Notes under the pieces: model-generated | Seen by the model: only the letters and a program-made list of their open reading frames with translations | Databases searched by the model: none | Told to the model about the DNA's origin: nothing | Made by a program: the position numbers and the translations under genes | In this document: piece by piece, positions 28,018 to 38,076 of the stretch | Layout: every line of letters begins with the position of its first letter | Numbering within the stretch: the first letter of the stretch is position 1 | Source of the DNA: Halomonadaceae bacterium | GTDB taxonomy: Bacteria > Pseudomonadota > Gammaproteobacteria > Pseudomonadales > Oleiphilaceae | Direction of reading: 5' to 3' | Assembly (NCBI GenBank): GCA_007692645.1 | Contig: REBR01000137.1 | Coordinates: forward strand, 1-45,879 | Length of the DNA: 45,879 nucleotides

Positions 28018-28039
28018 TCAAGGATAATGAGTCTAATCT
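28010..28039 (+). promoter_or_regulatory. Candidate sigma70 promoter for alkB: TTGACA-N18-TAATCT
   Basis: -35 at 28010-28015, -10 at 28034-28039, ~70 nt upstream of the ATG. Confidence 0.6.
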
Positions 28040-28110
28040 GTAATCAATCCGTTCTTACCCGGGCTCCAAGGCCCGGTGTAGCCAACTCCGCAACAGTATG
28101 AGGCTCACCC

Positions 28111-29262
28111 ATGTTCGCTCAACGGCATTCCGACCTGATGATTTCCATGAAGCGTTACGGTTACCTGTTGGTACTGCTGATTCCTGTGATAGGCGCCGGT
28201 TCAGCCTGGATGGTGGCCAACAGTGCCAGCCCGCTGTTCTGGGCCTGGTTTACCCTGCTGTTTACCTTTGTGCTGCTGCCCCTGGCGGATTATGCGGTGG
28301 GCAAAGACCCGGCCAACCCCAATGAGGAAGAACAGGTACCCGCCATGACCCGGGAGTGGTACTACCGTGTCCTCACCCTGGTTTGCCTGCCCCTGTATGC
28401 TGCTGTGCTGGTGTATGGGGGCTGGGTGTTTACCCAGGTAGAACTGAGCCTGATGGCCCAGGTGGGCTGGATACTGTCAGTGGGTGTTATTGGTGGCATT
28501 ATGGCTATCAATATCGGCCATGAACTGATTCACAAGGACACCACTCTTGAGACCTGGGCCGGCGGCCTGTTTCTGGCACTGGTCAACTATGCCGGTTTCA
28601 AGGTGGAGCATTTGCGAGGTCACCATGTGCACGTGTCCACCCCGGAAGATGCCAGCTCTTCACGGTTTAACCAGGGGCTCTACCACTTCCTGCCCCGGGC
28701 AATGGCCCGTAACTTCGTCAATGCCTGGTCACTGGAAGCACAAAAACTGCGGCGTAAAAACCAGCGGGTGGTCAGCTGGCACAACGAGCTGATCTGGTGG
28801 TACAGCATCTCTGCCCTGGTCGCTGCCGGTTTTTTCTTCGCTTTTGGCCTCGCCGGACTGGTGTTCTTTTTGATCCAGGGCCTGTTGGCGGGTACCACTC
28901 TGGAAATCATCAATTACATTGAGCACTACGGGTTACACCGCAGGGTTCAGGCTAACGGCCGGTTCGAGCGGGTTACCCCCGCCCACAGCTGGAACAGCAA
29001 CTACCTGCTCACCAACCTGTTCCTGTTTCACCTGCAGCGCCACTCCGATCACCACGCCTACCCCCGGCGTCGTTATCAGGTGCTGCGCCATTACGACGAA
29101 AGCCCGCAACTCCCCGGTGGCTACGCGGCCATGTTCGTTCTGGCCATGGTTCCCCCCCTGTGGAAAAAGGTGATGAACCCCCGGGTGGAAGCCTATTACG
29201 AAGGCGAGCTGGACCAGCTGCTGCGTGACCAGCCCCGCCAGGACAAAACCGTTAACGCCTGA
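28111..29262 (+). CDS. alkB: Alkane 1-monooxygenase (membrane non-haem di-iron)
   Basis: All four signatures: NIGHELIHK, EHLRGHHVHV, NYIEHYGLHR, LQRHSDHHAYPRRRYQ. Confidence 0.97.
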   Translation: MFAQRHSDLMISMKRYGYLLVLLIPVIGAGSAWMVANSASPLFWAWFTLLFTFVLLPLADYAVGKDPANPNEEEQVPAMTREWYYRVLTLVCLPLYAAVLVYGGWVFTQVELSLMAQVGWILSVGVIGGIMAINIGHELIHKDTTLETWAGGLFLALVNYAGFKVEHLRGHHVHVSTPEDASSSRFNQGLYHFLPRAMARNFVNAWSLEAQKLRRKNQRVVSWHNELIWWYSISALVAAGFFFAFGLAGLVFFLIQGLLAGTTLEIINYIEHYGLHRRVQANGRFERVTPAHSWNSNYLLTNLFLFHLQRHSDHHAYPRRRYQVLRHYDESPQLPGGYAAMFVLAMVPPLWKKVMNPRVEAYYEGELDQLLRDQPRQDKTVNA

Positions 29263-29269
29263 ACCCTCA

Positions 29270-29288
29270 GCAGGGCCCCAGGCCCTGC
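29270..29288 (+). terminator. Hairpin GCAGGGCC-CCA-GGCCCTGC immediately after alkB
   Basis: 8-bp perfect GC stem 8 nt after the alkB TGA; no T-tract. Confidence 0.45.
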
Positions 29289-29320
29289 CGAAAGGTGTCT
29301 CCACCAATTAATCGGCCAAA

Positions 29321-29404
29321 CTTCTGAGCCCCCAGGAGCCTTGAGAGCAAGGCGCGGTGACGACGGTTTGGTGGGGGTGCTCAAGGTTCCTGGTGGCTCA
29401 GAAG
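29321..29404. repeat. 25-bp inverted repeat (23/25) with 34-nt loop between alkB and the amidase gene
   Basis: Left arm CTTCTGAGCCCCCAGGAGCCTTGAG (29321-29345), right arm CTCAAGGTTCCTGGTGGCTCAGAAG (29380-29404). Confidence 0.85.
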
Positions 29405-30885
29405 GCGTCCTGCAGGGGGAGGTAGCGGTGCCACCATGGCCGCGCCTGTTCCAGCTGGCCAGCCAACTGAAACAGCAGGTCTTCCCGGCCATGGGCCGCG
29501 CCAAAGTGCACTCCCACCGGCAACCCTTCCTGATTCCAGTGCAACGGCATGGACATGGCCGGTGTACCGGTTAGATTGGCCAGCTGGGTAAAGGGAGTGC
29601 GGGCCAGGCTCTGCAGTGCCAGGTCATCCACCACCCCGCTCTTCATGGCCATTTTCCCCGCTCGAAATGCCACCATTACGCTGGACAGAAACTTCAGGTG
29701 GGAAGGGGTTTCCAGCTCGCCGATCAGTGCCGGTGGCTGGCCCGTGGTAGGACACAGGTACAGGTCATAGTCACCGAAGAAATTACCCAGGGCCCGGGCA
29801 TAGTGGTTCCACAGGCGCCGGTCCCGCACATACTCCAGGGCACTCAGGCTTTGCCCGAGCATGCCCAGAAAGCGGGTTTCCACCTCAAAATCTGAAGACT
29901 TGGCACCGTGGTTTTCCATAGCATCCGCCATGGCCGCCGCCACTTCCCCGAAATACAGGGTTAAATACGATCGAGCCAGGGCCGGCCCGTCGTAACGGGG
30001 CGCTGCGGGTACTACCTGATGTCCCAGCTCTTCGAGCAGGCGAGCGGTATCTTCCACCGCGGCAACGCAGTCTGGGGATACCGCGGTGCCATAAGGGCTG
30101 TGGGTAAAAAAGCCGATGCGCAATGACTCCGGCGGACGCCGGACCATATCCCGGTAACGGTTAACCGGGTTGGCAATGGTAAAGGGGTCCCCCGGGACGT
30201 TGCCAGCCAGCTGGTCCAGCAACAGGGCACTGTCACGCACCGAGCGGCTGACCACCAGATCGGCACTGGCACCGGTCCAGGTTTCACTGTGATAGGGAGC
30301 CGCAGACACCCGCCCCCGGGAAGGTTTCAGACCGAACAGACCATTATAGGCGGCAGGGATACGAATCGAGCCGCCGCCATCGTTGGCTCCGGCCATGGGC
30401 ACAATACCCGCCGCCACTGCCGCACCAGAACCACCACTGGAGCCCCCGGGGGTACGGCGATGATCCCAGGGATTCAGGCTGGGGCCCCAAAGGCGGGATT
30501 CAGTCACCGCTTTCAGACCCAGTTCCGGGGTGGCGGTGCGGCCCATGATGTTCAACCCCGCCAGGCGGCAACGGCGGGTAAACTCGCTGTCCTGGGCCGG
30601 GCGGTTATTGCGCAGACCCTGGCTGCCAAAGGTGCAGGGGGCGTCGGACTGCTCCTGCCCCAGATCCTTCAGCAGAAAGGGCACCCCCTGGAACGGCCCC
30701 TTGACTGTCTCCACCTGATTACGGGCCTGCTGGTAAAGTGGCAGGCAGATGGCATTCAGGGTGGGGTTCACCTGTTCCGCCCGGGCAATGGCTGCTTCCA
30801 GCACTTCCGTCGGGCTCACTTGCCGATTGCGTATAACTTCGCTCAGGCCGGTGGCATCCAGGGCCAGGTAATCCGCAGTCTTCAT
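29398..30885 (-). CDS. Amidase (amidase signature family)
   Basis: [47 protein letters not shown]. Start at 30885 preferred ([19 protein letters not shown]). Confidence 0.92.
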   Translation of the reverse strand: MKTADYLALDATGLSEVIRNRQVSPTEVLEAAIARAEQVNPTLNAICLPLYQQARNQVETVKGPFQGVPFLLKDLGQEQSDAPCTFGSQGLRNNRPAQDSEFTRRCRLAGLNIMGRTATPELGLKAVTESRLWGPSLNPWDHRRTPGGSSGGSGAAVAAGIVPMAGANDGGGSIRIPAAYNGLFGLKPSRGRVSAAPYHSETWTGASADLVVSRSVRDSALLLDQLAGNVPGDPFTIANPVNRYRDMVRRPPESLRIGFFTHSPYGTAVSPDCVAAVEDTARLLEELGHQVVPAAPRYDGPALARSYLTLYFGEVAAAMADAMENHGAKSSDFEVETRFLGMLGQSLSALEYVRDRRLWNHYARALGNFFGDYDLYLCPTTGQPPALIGELETPSHLKFLSSVMVAFRAGKMAMKSGVVDDLALQSLARTPFTQLANLTGTPAMSMPLHWNQEGLPVGVHFGAAHGREDLLFQLAGQLEQARPWWHRYLPLQDAF

Positions 30886-31180
30886 GGGTTGATCTCTTTT
30901 TAGGTTCTTGTCAGCAGGCATTATGATAATGGGCCAGCATGATATAAAACGTCGGCAATACAAAGAGGGCAAAAAACCTGCTGAGGTGGCCCATAGGAAC
31001 CTCAGTTATCCAAAGCGGCGTGATTGGCTGCCATGGAAAACACCTGGCACTTACAAAAGCTGGAAATGTGAAGGGATTAAAAAGCACCCAGACAATGAGG
31101 AGTCGATTATTGCAGTGATGCAGTTTACGCTCTAGTGCACAACAACAACTTTTCGATTCGCCTTCAAAAGGGTTTTACCT

Positions 31181-32395
31181 ATGCAACGAGTGGTCATTAC
31201 CGGAGCGGGCATCCGTTCCTGCCTGGGCAACACCATGGAAGCAGTGACAGATTCACTACGCAATCAGCGCTGTGGCCTGAGTTTCAGGGAAGATTATGCC
31301 GAGCAAGGGCTGCGCAGCCAGATCGCTGGCGCCGTTGACTGTGACAGCAGCGCCGTACCCCGCAAAGACAAGCGATTTATGGGAGATGCGGCCCTGTTTG
31401 CAGCACTGGCTATGGAAGACGCCATTGCCGCCGCGGGTATCAGCGAGGAATTACTCCATAGCGAACGCACCGGACTGGTGGCCGCCTCCGGTGTTGGCTC
31501 CTGCGCGGAAATGGCCGATGCCACCCGGGTTCAGGCTGAGCGGGGGGTGCGCCGTCTGGGGCCTTACCGGGTCCCCAAAATCATGACCAGTGCGGTGGCT
31601 GCCTCACTGGCGACCCGCTTTGGTATCCGGGGGGTGAACTATGGCCTGGTGTCCGCCTGCGCCACCAGTAGCCATTGCATCGGTAACGCCATGGAGCAGA
31701 TTCAGCTGGGTAAACAGGACCTGGTATTTGCCGGCGGCGGTGAGGAAGAGCACTGGACCCTGAGCATGCTGTTTGACGCCATGGGGGCCTTGTCTACCGG
31801 CTTTAATGACCGCCCGGCAGCTGCCTCCCGGCCTTTTGACCAGGACCGCAGTGGCTTTGTCATTGCCGGTGGTGCCGGCATGCTGGTGCTGGAATCCCTG
31901 GACCATGCCCTGGCCCGGGGAGCCCCCATACTGGCGGAACTGGTGGGTTATGGAGCCACCTCTGACGGGGCCGATATGGTCGCACCCAATGGCGACGGTG
32001 CCCGCCGCTGTATGGCCCAGGCCCTGGCCACGGTGCAGGGGGATGTGGACTACGTCAATGCCCACGCCACGGGAACCCCCGTGGGGGATTCGGTGGAACT
32101 GAAAGCGATACGTGCGGTGTTTGAACAGGGCACCCTGCCCCCGGTCTCATCCACCAAAGGTCTGAGTGGTCATTCCCTGGGTGCAGCCGGTGTCCACGAG
32201 GCTATTTACAGCCTGCTGATGATGCAACAGGGTTTTATTGCCGGTAACCACAACCTGGACACTCCGGATGACGCCGGCGAGGGGATGAACCTGCCAGCCC
32301 GTTCACAACAGGCCAGTCTGAACCGGGTGATGTCCAACAGCTTCGGCTTTGGCGGCACCAATGCCTGCCTGGTAATCGAGCGCTGGAAGGGCTAG
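31181..32395 (+). CDS. fabB: 3-oxoacyl-[acyl-carrier-protein] synthase I (KAS I)
   Basis: [16 protein letters not shown] (Cys), [14 protein letters not shown] (His), [19 protein letters not shown] (His), [12 protein letters not shown]. Confidence 0.93.
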   Translation: MQRVVITGAGIRSCLGNTMEAVTDSLRNQRCGLSFREDYAEQGLRSQIAGAVDCDSSAVPRKDKRFMGDAALFAALAMEDAIAAAGISEELLHSERTGLVAASGVGSCAEMADATRVQAERGVRRLGPYRVPKIMTSAVAASLATRFGIRGVNYGLVSACATSSHCIGNAMEQIQLGKQDLVFAGGGEEEHWTLSMLFDAMGALSTGFNDRPAAASRPFDQDRSGFVIAGGAGMLVLESLDHALARGAPILAELVGYGATSDGADMVAPNGDGARRCMAQALATVQGDVDYVNAHATGTPVGDSVELKAIRAVFEQGTLPPVSSTKGLSGHSLGAAGVHEAIYSLLMMQQGFIAGNHNLDTPDDAGEGMNLPARSQQASLNRVMSNSFGFGGTNACLVIERWKG

Positions 32396-32411
32396 CGCCC
32401 CAGGTGGAAGA

Positions 32412-33296
32412 CTAAGAAATGACGGTGCTACCCTGCAGGGAGCCCTCAAGGGGAGGGCTTTCCAGCTGAGCCAGTTCCTGGGGTAGCGCGTCACGCCATG
32501 ACAGGGGTTTGATGCCAAAGGTATTGCGCAGTTTACGGCAGTTCAGGGTGGCATTCTCAGGCTCCAGGTCCATCCAGGCAGCCATGTCGTCAACTAACCG
32601 GGGTACCGGCCGGACCGTCATGGCCTGGCTGATGGTCAGGCCCAGCTCAAACTGGCTGGTCTCCTCCAGACCGGCATACTGATAGGTCCCCCATACCTCG
32701 GCACCACAGTCAATCTGCTGCAGTATGGCCGTGATCACCCGGGCCAGATCAGCGGCAGGCACTGGCTGCCCCCGGTAACGGCTGGACAGGTGCAGTGGTG
32801 CCAGGGTCCCCTGTTGCTGCAGCAGAAACTGGCAAAAGCGACGCAGGGGCCAACTGGTACGCAACAGGATATGCCGGGGTAACACGCTGCGCAGGTGTTG
32901 TTCAGACTGCCAAAGCAGCTGCCCCAGCAGCCCCAGTGGCTGACCCGGATTACTGGCCAGGTAAGAAGATTGTTTACGGCCGTCAAAAATATAACAACTG
33001 GAGAGCTGCAACATGGCAATTTCCCTGGCCGCAGCGGCATCTGCCAGGGCAGCAGGCAGAGCCAGCAGCCGATGACGGGCCATGGCGGGGTCCATTTCCA
33101 CCGCCTGAGGGTCATCCAGGGTCAACAGATTAACCACCAGATCGATATCCTCTGTCAGCCAGTCCTGAACACTGCCCGGGTCCAGACTTTCCGGCTGGCT
33201 CAACAATAACGGCACCACTTCCAGGGTGGTTTTCTGCAGGCGTTCAAGCAGCAGATGCCCGGTCAGGTCGGGTTCATAAATTACCAGTACTTTCAC
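32412..33296 (-). CDS. RmlD-like sugar nucleotide-binding / SDR-fold protein
   Basis: Architecture of the RmlD family (LQLSSCYIFDGRKQSSYLAS, ILLRTSWPLRRF, NCRKLRNTFGIKPLSWRDAL) with altered cofactor and catalytic motifs. Confidence 0.75.
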   Translation of the reverse strand: MKVLVIYEPDLTGHLLLERLQKTTLEVVPLLLSQPESLDPGSVQDWLTEDIDLVVNLLTLDDPQAVEMDPAMARHRLLALPAALADAAAAREIAMLQLSSCYIFDGRKQSSYLASNPGQPLGLLGQLLWQSEQHLRSVLPRHILLRTSWPLRRFCQFLLQQQGTLAPLHLSSRYRGQPVPAADLARVITAILQQIDCGAEVWGTYQYAGLEETSQFELGLTISQAMTVRPVPRLVDDMAAWMDLEPENATLNCRKLRNTFGIKPLSWRDALPQELAQLESPPLEGSLQGSTVIS

Positions 33297-33548
33297 AGAC
33301 GTGCATGACCCCCATCGAAAAACCAGTCAAACAAATTGCATCTATTTACAGTAGCACAACCTGCCCATATTCAGTGCACACTCAGTGTATGTCCCTGTAC
33401 ACAGTTGTTACTGTCTTCACAGGTCTTTTTTGAACGGCCACCCTTTTGACGGGATTTGCACTGCTTTACAGCCAATGTACCAACGGAGGGTCAGACTACA
33501 CTGCCCTCAACATGTAACGTTTTGTTAACCACTGATAAAGAGGTTTTT

Positions 33549-33914
33549 ATGCTGAAAAGAGAACACCATCTAGTGTCCCCGGTCCCTGAAGCTGTGGTCA
33601 TTGAAGCACGGGCCGTTATTGCCAAGATCCGCCAGGAAGGTGCCACTAAAGACAACAAGGAATCCCTGTACCAGCTTATCAACAAGCTCACCGAAGAAGG
33701 GGTGGATTTTTTCTTTATGGAACCCTTGCGGCGCATGGGCGCCGGTACGGTAATGAAAAAAATGGCCAAAATGGGTCTCAGCAGCATGCTCAAGGGCACC
33801 CGCATGGTGATTCACAATGTCTTAAAGAAGATTGACGACAAAGGCATGCATGACATTCTCGACTTTATCGAAGAGATTCTCTACGAGCCCGATACCACTA
33901 CTGTCAGCGCCTGA
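33549..33914 (+). CDS. Small hypothetical helical protein
   Basis: 121 aa from ATG at 33549 with AGAGG SD; no family recognised. Confidence 0.75.
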   Translation: MLKREHHLVSPVPEAVVIEARAVIAKIRQEGATKDNKESLYQLINKLTEEGVDFFFMEPLRRMGAGTVMKKMAKMGLSSMLKGTRMVIHNVLKKIDDKGMHDILDFIEEILYEPDTTTVSA

Positions 33915-33936
33915 TGCACTGCCCCTGTCAGGCAGG

Positions 33937-35025
33937 TCAGGCAGGTAACCGGGGCACCCGGGGCAAGACCCCGGTGAGCAAAGCGTAGCTGATAGTGCCC
34001 GCCCACTCTGCCACCTCGTCAACGGAAACGGTCTGGCCCCATAACTCCACCGGCGCCCCCACACCCAGCCCCGGCACCGTGGTCAGATCCACCGCCAGCA
34101 TATCCATGGATACCCGGCCGATCAGGGGCACCCGCTGCCCCCCCACGGCGACCGGCGTACCACTGGGGGCATGGCGGGGGTAACCATCACCATAACCGAT
34201 CTCCACAATGCCCATGCGCCCGGGGGTGCTGGCGGTCCAGCTGGCACCGTAACCAACACTGTCACCGGGTGACAGAGCCCGTACAGCAATAATGCGGGAC
34301 AACAGCTGCATGGCCGGCTGCAGCCCCAGAGCCGGGCCTCGGGCCGACAACAAGGGGGAGCCGCCATAGAGCATGATGCCAGGCCGGGTCCAGTGAAACA
34401 GGTCATTGTGGTGGTAATGGGCAGCAGAGTTGCCGGTGCTAATGGACAGATGAGGATAACGCCTGGCCAATACACTGATTTCAGCGTTCTGCCTGGCCGT
34501 CATGGCATTATCCAGATCATCAGCACGGGCAAAGTGGGTCATCAGTCCCAGCAGGGTTACCTCAGGCAGTGCCTGAAGCTGTTCAATAACTGGGGGAATC
34601 TCGGCGGGGGCAAAACCCAGGCGGTTCATGCCGGTATTGCACTTGAGCCAGAGGGTAATTCCCGGGTGAGCCGGGTTCTGCCGGGTAAAGGCGGCCAGCT
34701 GGTCAATCTGATGGGGGGAATGCAGCACCGGCTGCAGCTGGTGGCGAACACACAGAGCCCAGTCTTCCGGGTCATGGGTACCTTCCAGCAGGACCACCGG
34801 GTGGCGGCTGCCCCATTGGCGAATGCTGACACCCTCTTCTACCGTAGCTACGGCATAACAGGGCACCTGATCATCCAGAGCCGACAGCACATTAAGCAGG
34901 CCATGGCCGTAACCATCCGCCTTTACCACCGCCATGGCCTGGGCGGGAGAGGCCTGCTGGGCGGCTAAGCGGTAATTGTGCTGCAAAGCGCTGGCATCAA
35001 TCAGTGCCCGGGTATGGCGGGGCAT
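33937..35025 (-). CDS. alr: Alanine racemase
   Basis: AMAVVKADGYGHGL (PLP lysine), LYGGSPLL, VGYGASWTA, RVSMDMLAVDL. Confidence 0.95.
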   Translation of the reverse strand: MPRHTRALIDASALQHNYRLAAQQASPAQAMAVVKADGYGHGLLNVLSALDDQVPCYAVATVEEGVSIRQWGSRHPVVLLEGTHDPEDWALCVRHQLQPVLHSPHQIDQLAAFTRQNPAHPGITLWLKCNTGMNRLGFAPAEIPPVIEQLQALPEVTLLGLMTHFARADDLDNAMTARQNAEISVLARRYPHLSISTGNSAAHYHHNDLFHWTRPGIMLYGGSPLLSARGPALGLQPAMQLLSRIIAVRALSPGDSVGYGASWTASTPGRMGIVEIGYGDGYPRHAPSGTPVAVGGQRVPLIGRVSMDMLAVDLTTVPGLGVGAPVELWGQTVSVDEVAEWAGTISYALLTGVLPRVPRLPA

Positions 35026-36410
35026 TAAAACTCCCCTCCATAGTCCCCGTAAGCCAGGTCTTCGAACTTGGTGTACTCCCCCATAAAGGCCAGGCGAATG
35101 GTGCCAATGGGGCCGTTTCGCTGTTTGCCAATAATAATTTCGGCAATGCCTTTATCGGAACTGTCTTCGTTGTACACCTCATCCCGGTAGATAAAGGCAA
35201 TCACATCCGCATCCTGCTCGATGGCGCCGGATTCACGCAGGTCGGAGTTCACCGGCCGCTTGTTCGGGCGCTGCTCCAGGGAGCGGTTGAGCTGTGACAG
35301 GGCAATTACCGGGCAATTGAGTTCTTTCGCCAGGCCTTTCAGGGAGCGGGAGATTTCCGAAATCTCAGCGGTACGCCCTTCGTTGTTTCCGGGCACCCGC
35401 ATCAGTTGCAGGTAATCCACCATGATCATGCCCAGCTGCCCGCCATTATCCCTGGCCACACGCCGGGCCCTGGAGCGCATCTCCGTTGGGCTCAGTGCCG
35501 CCGTGTCATCAATGTACAGGGGCTTATCCTTGAGCAGGCTGACCGCTGAGGTCAGCCGTGGCCAGTCATCCTCTTCCAGATTACCGCGACGGATGCGGGT
35601 CTGGTTGATGCGCCCGATAGAGGACAGCATCCGCATAACAATAGCGTCAGCAGGCATCTCCATGCTGAACACCAGGGTCGCCTTGTCGGAGGCCATGATG
35701 GCATTTTCCACCAGGTTCATGGCGAAGGCGGTTTTACCCATGGAGGGGCGACCGGCAATAATAATCAGGTCTGAGGGCTGAAAGCCCGAGGTCATCTCAT
35801 CCAGATCCTTGAAACCGGAGGTCAGGCCGGTAAGGGCACCGTCCGACTCGAATAACTCCTCAATACGGCTCAGTGTCTGGGAAAGAATGGGGTTGATGCG
35901 CTTGGGACCTTCCCCGTCCTGATTACGGGACTCGGCGATACGGAACACCTGCCGTTCGGCTTCGTCCAGCAATTCGGCGGTGGGGCGACCACGGGGATTG
36001 AAGGCGGAGTCGGCAATGTTGCCGGAGGCTTCCACCAATTGACGCAGAATGGAACGTTCGTGAACAATTTCCGCATAGGCGCGGATATTGGCAGCACCAG
36101 GAGTTTGCTCTGCCAGGCTGCCCAGATAGGCCAGCCCGCCACAGTCTTCCAGTTCGCCGGCATGCTCCAGCCATTCGGCCAGGGTGACCACGTCCAGAGG
36201 CTTATCGTCACCCACCAGGCGGTGGATGGCGTTAAAAATCAACCGGTGTTCGTGGCGGTAGAAATCCGCATCGGTCACCAGTTCTGCAACCAGCTCCCAA
36301 CCATTGCTGTCCAGCAGCAAGCCGCCAAGCACCGCCTGCTCCGCTTCTACGGAGTGGGGTGGAACCTTGACCCGGCTGGTTTCCTGGTCACCCTGTGACT
36401 GACTGTTCAT
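35025..36410 (-). CDS. dnaB: Replicative DNA helicase DnaB
   Basis: PPHSVEAEQAVLGGLL; AGRPSMGKTAFAMNL (Walker A); FSMEMPADAIVMRML; no intein. Confidence 0.97.
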   Translation of the reverse strand: MNSQSQGDQETSRVKVPPHSVEAEQAVLGGLLLDSNGWELVAELVTDADFYRHEHRLIFNAIHRLVGDDKPLDVVTLAEWLEHAGELEDCGGLAYLGSLAEQTPGAANIRAYAEIVHERSILRQLVEASGNIADSAFNPRGRPTAELLDEAERQVFRIAESRNQDGEGPKRINPILSQTLSRIEELFESDGALTGLTSGFKDLDEMTSGFQPSDLIIIAGRPSMGKTAFAMNLVENAIMASDKATLVFSMEMPADAIVMRMLSSIGRINQTRIRRGNLEEDDWPRLTSAVSLLKDKPLYIDDTAALSPTEMRSRARRVARDNGGQLGMIMVDYLQLMRVPGNNEGRTAEISEISRSLKGLAKELNCPVIALSQLNRSLEQRPNKRPVNSDLRESGAIEQDADVIAFIYRDEVYNEDSSDKGIAEIIIGKQRNGPIGTIRLAFMGEYTKFEDLAYGDYGGEF

Positions 36411-36451
36411 TGCGGCATACCTCGCAGGTTCTCAGGAACCAGGCGCAGTGA

Positions 36452-36898
36452 TCAGGCCGCGACAACCACCAGCTTGATGGTGACGCTGACGTCGGAGTGC
36501 AGTTGCAGTTCCAGCTCGTACTCGCCAATGGCGCGAATCGGGCCTTCAGGCAGCTTCACTTCACTCTTCTCGACCACGGTGCCACCGGCACTGACGGCAT
36601 CGGCTACGTCACGTACACCGATAGAGCCGAACAGCTTGCCTTCTTCACCGGCCTTGGAGCTGACCGTAAAGGACTGGCCGTCCAGGGCTTCGCCACGGGA
36701 CTGGGCCTGGCTCAGGCGCTCTGCTTCCTGCTTTTCCAGCTCAGCGCGACGCTGTTCAAAATCAGCCACGTTGGACTTGGTGGCAGGTACGGCTTTACCG
36801 TAAGGCACCAGGAAGTTGCGGCCGTAGCCGGCTTTGACCTTGACCTGATCGCCCAGGGCACCCAGGTTGTTCACTTTCTCGAGCAGAATAACTTCCAT
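36452..36898 (-). CDS. rplI: 50S ribosomal protein L9
   Basis: [40 protein letters not shown]. Confidence 0.98.
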   Translation of the reverse strand: MEVILLEKVNNLGALGDQVKVKAGYGRNFLVPYGKAVPATKSNVADFEQRRAELEKQEAERLSQAQSRGEALDGQSFTVSSKAGEEGKLFGSIGVRDVADAVSAGGTVVEKSEVKLPEGPIRAIGEYELELQLHSDVSVTIKLVVVAA

Positions 36899-36923
36899 CT
36901 CGTTTACCTCGTAATAAGCATAA

Positions 36924-37796
36924 TCATGATGACTGGCTAGGGCCTTTGGGCGTTATCCGTGCCCGTAAATCCAGCCAGCTATCCAGAATGGCGACAAAAA
37001 TCAGCATTAACAAAAGACTCGGACCCAACACCAGCACCGAAGCGTACAGCACTACCAGCCAGACCACCCCCATACCCCGCCGGGCAACCACACCGTGGAC
37101 CAGGGCCAGACCCGCCAGCACAAGAGGCAGGCCGAAGGTCAGTGCCGCCAGTGCCGGGTTAACCCCCAGCATCGGCGTAAAGGCCATGACCATGACACAG
37201 ACCAAGGTGATGGGGCCGCCCATGCGGAAATCGTGAAACTCCCGCTGGAAGCCGCCAGGATTGAACAGGCGAGCCTGCCAACCCCGACCCAGTAACGTGG
37301 CCAGAACCGCCATAAGGAAGTTCAGGCTGGCCATGGTGCCGATCATCATCAGCCTGACCATGGCTTCCAGATCATCCCCCAGTTCCTGGGCCATTTCCGG
37401 GTTCATCTGCTGGTAGAGGGACACGCCCATATCCACCAGCTGTGCAGTTGTGTCCGGCAGCAGCCGGGGCACCAGCTCCCCCAGTATCAGGGTCACCAGC
37501 GCCCCCGCCAGCAGCATACGCTCCCAGCTGACGGTGGCCTGCAGTACCAGAGCCATGGTCAGACTGATCACCAGCACACTCAGTGGTGCCGGGTCCTGGC
37601 CAATAAACAGCCAGGCTGCTGCGGGCAATATTGCCCAGGGGACAATATTAAGCCCGGTGCGAGGCCCCAGGCGAAGGGTTACCAGCGCGATAACCGCAGC
37701 CCCGAACCAGAACAGAAATGGCAGCGCGAATGCTAATGCGGCTGCCAGACTGGCCTGGAAGGGACCACGCATGGCCCACTGCGCCAGTGCCTGCAT
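36924..37796 (-). CDS. DUF2232-like polytopic membrane protein between rpsR and rplI
   Basis: 290 aa multi-TM; position matches the conserved rpsR-membrane protein-rplI arrangement of pseudomonad-like bacteria. Confidence 0.75.
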   Translation of the reverse strand: MQALAQWAMRGPFQASLAAALAFALPFLFWFGAAVIALVTLRLGPRTGLNIVPWAILPAAAWLFIGQDPAPLSVLVISLTMALVLQATVSWERMLLAGALVTLILGELVPRLLPDTTAQLVDMGVSLYQQMNPEMAQELGDDLEAMVRLMMIGTMASLNFLMAVLATLLGRGWQARLFNPGGFQREFHDFRMGGPITLVCVMVMAFTPMLGVNPALAALTFGLPLVLAGLALVHGVVARRGMGVVWLVVLYASVLVLGPSLLLMLIFVAILDSWLDLRARITPKGPSQSS

Positions 37797-37818
37797 GGGT
37801 ACCGAATCCTATCTGCGA

Positions 37819-38049
37819 TTAAATATCGTGGCTGTCCGCATAAGGCAGCAGGGCCAGGTAGCGTGCACGCTTGATCGCGGTGGACAGCTGACGCTGGTAA
37901 CGGGCCTTGGTGCCAGTGATCCGGCTGGGTACGATCTTGCCGGTCTCTGTGACATAACCTTTCAGGGTGTCGAGATCCTTGTAATCAATCTCCTTGACAC
38001 CTTCCGCGGTAAAGCGGCAAAACTTGCGACGTCTGAAAAAACGAGCCAT
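37819..38049 (-). CDS. rpsR: 30S ribosomal protein S18
   Basis: [70 protein letters not shown]. Confidence 0.98.
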   Translation of the reverse strand: MARFFRRRKFCRFTAEGVKEIDYKDLDTLKGYVTETGKIVPSRITGTKARYQRQLSTAIKRARYLALLPYADSHDI

Positions 38050-38076
38050 GACTGACTTCCCTTAACTGATGATGAA

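Noticed and set aside
28111-29262. alkB without rubredoxin or rubredoxin reductase as unusual
   Set aside because: In Alcanivorax and relatives electron-transfer genes are commonly encoded elsewhere.
31181-32395. fabB without neighbouring fabA as an anomaly
   Set aside because: fabA and fabB are often unlinked; nothing can be concluded without the full genome.
33928-33950. Tandem TCAGGCAGG-TCAGGCAGG near the alr stop codon
   Set aside because: Two 9-bp copies at the edge of a coding region; not a CRISPR or meaningful array.
35023-35027. One-base stop/start overlaps (TAATG) at dnaB/alr and rnr/rlmB (39447)
   Set aside because: Ordinary translational coupling within a conserved gene block.
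35025-36410. Possible intein in DnaB
   Set aside because: Length (461 aa) and continuous motifs are those of an intein-free DnaB.
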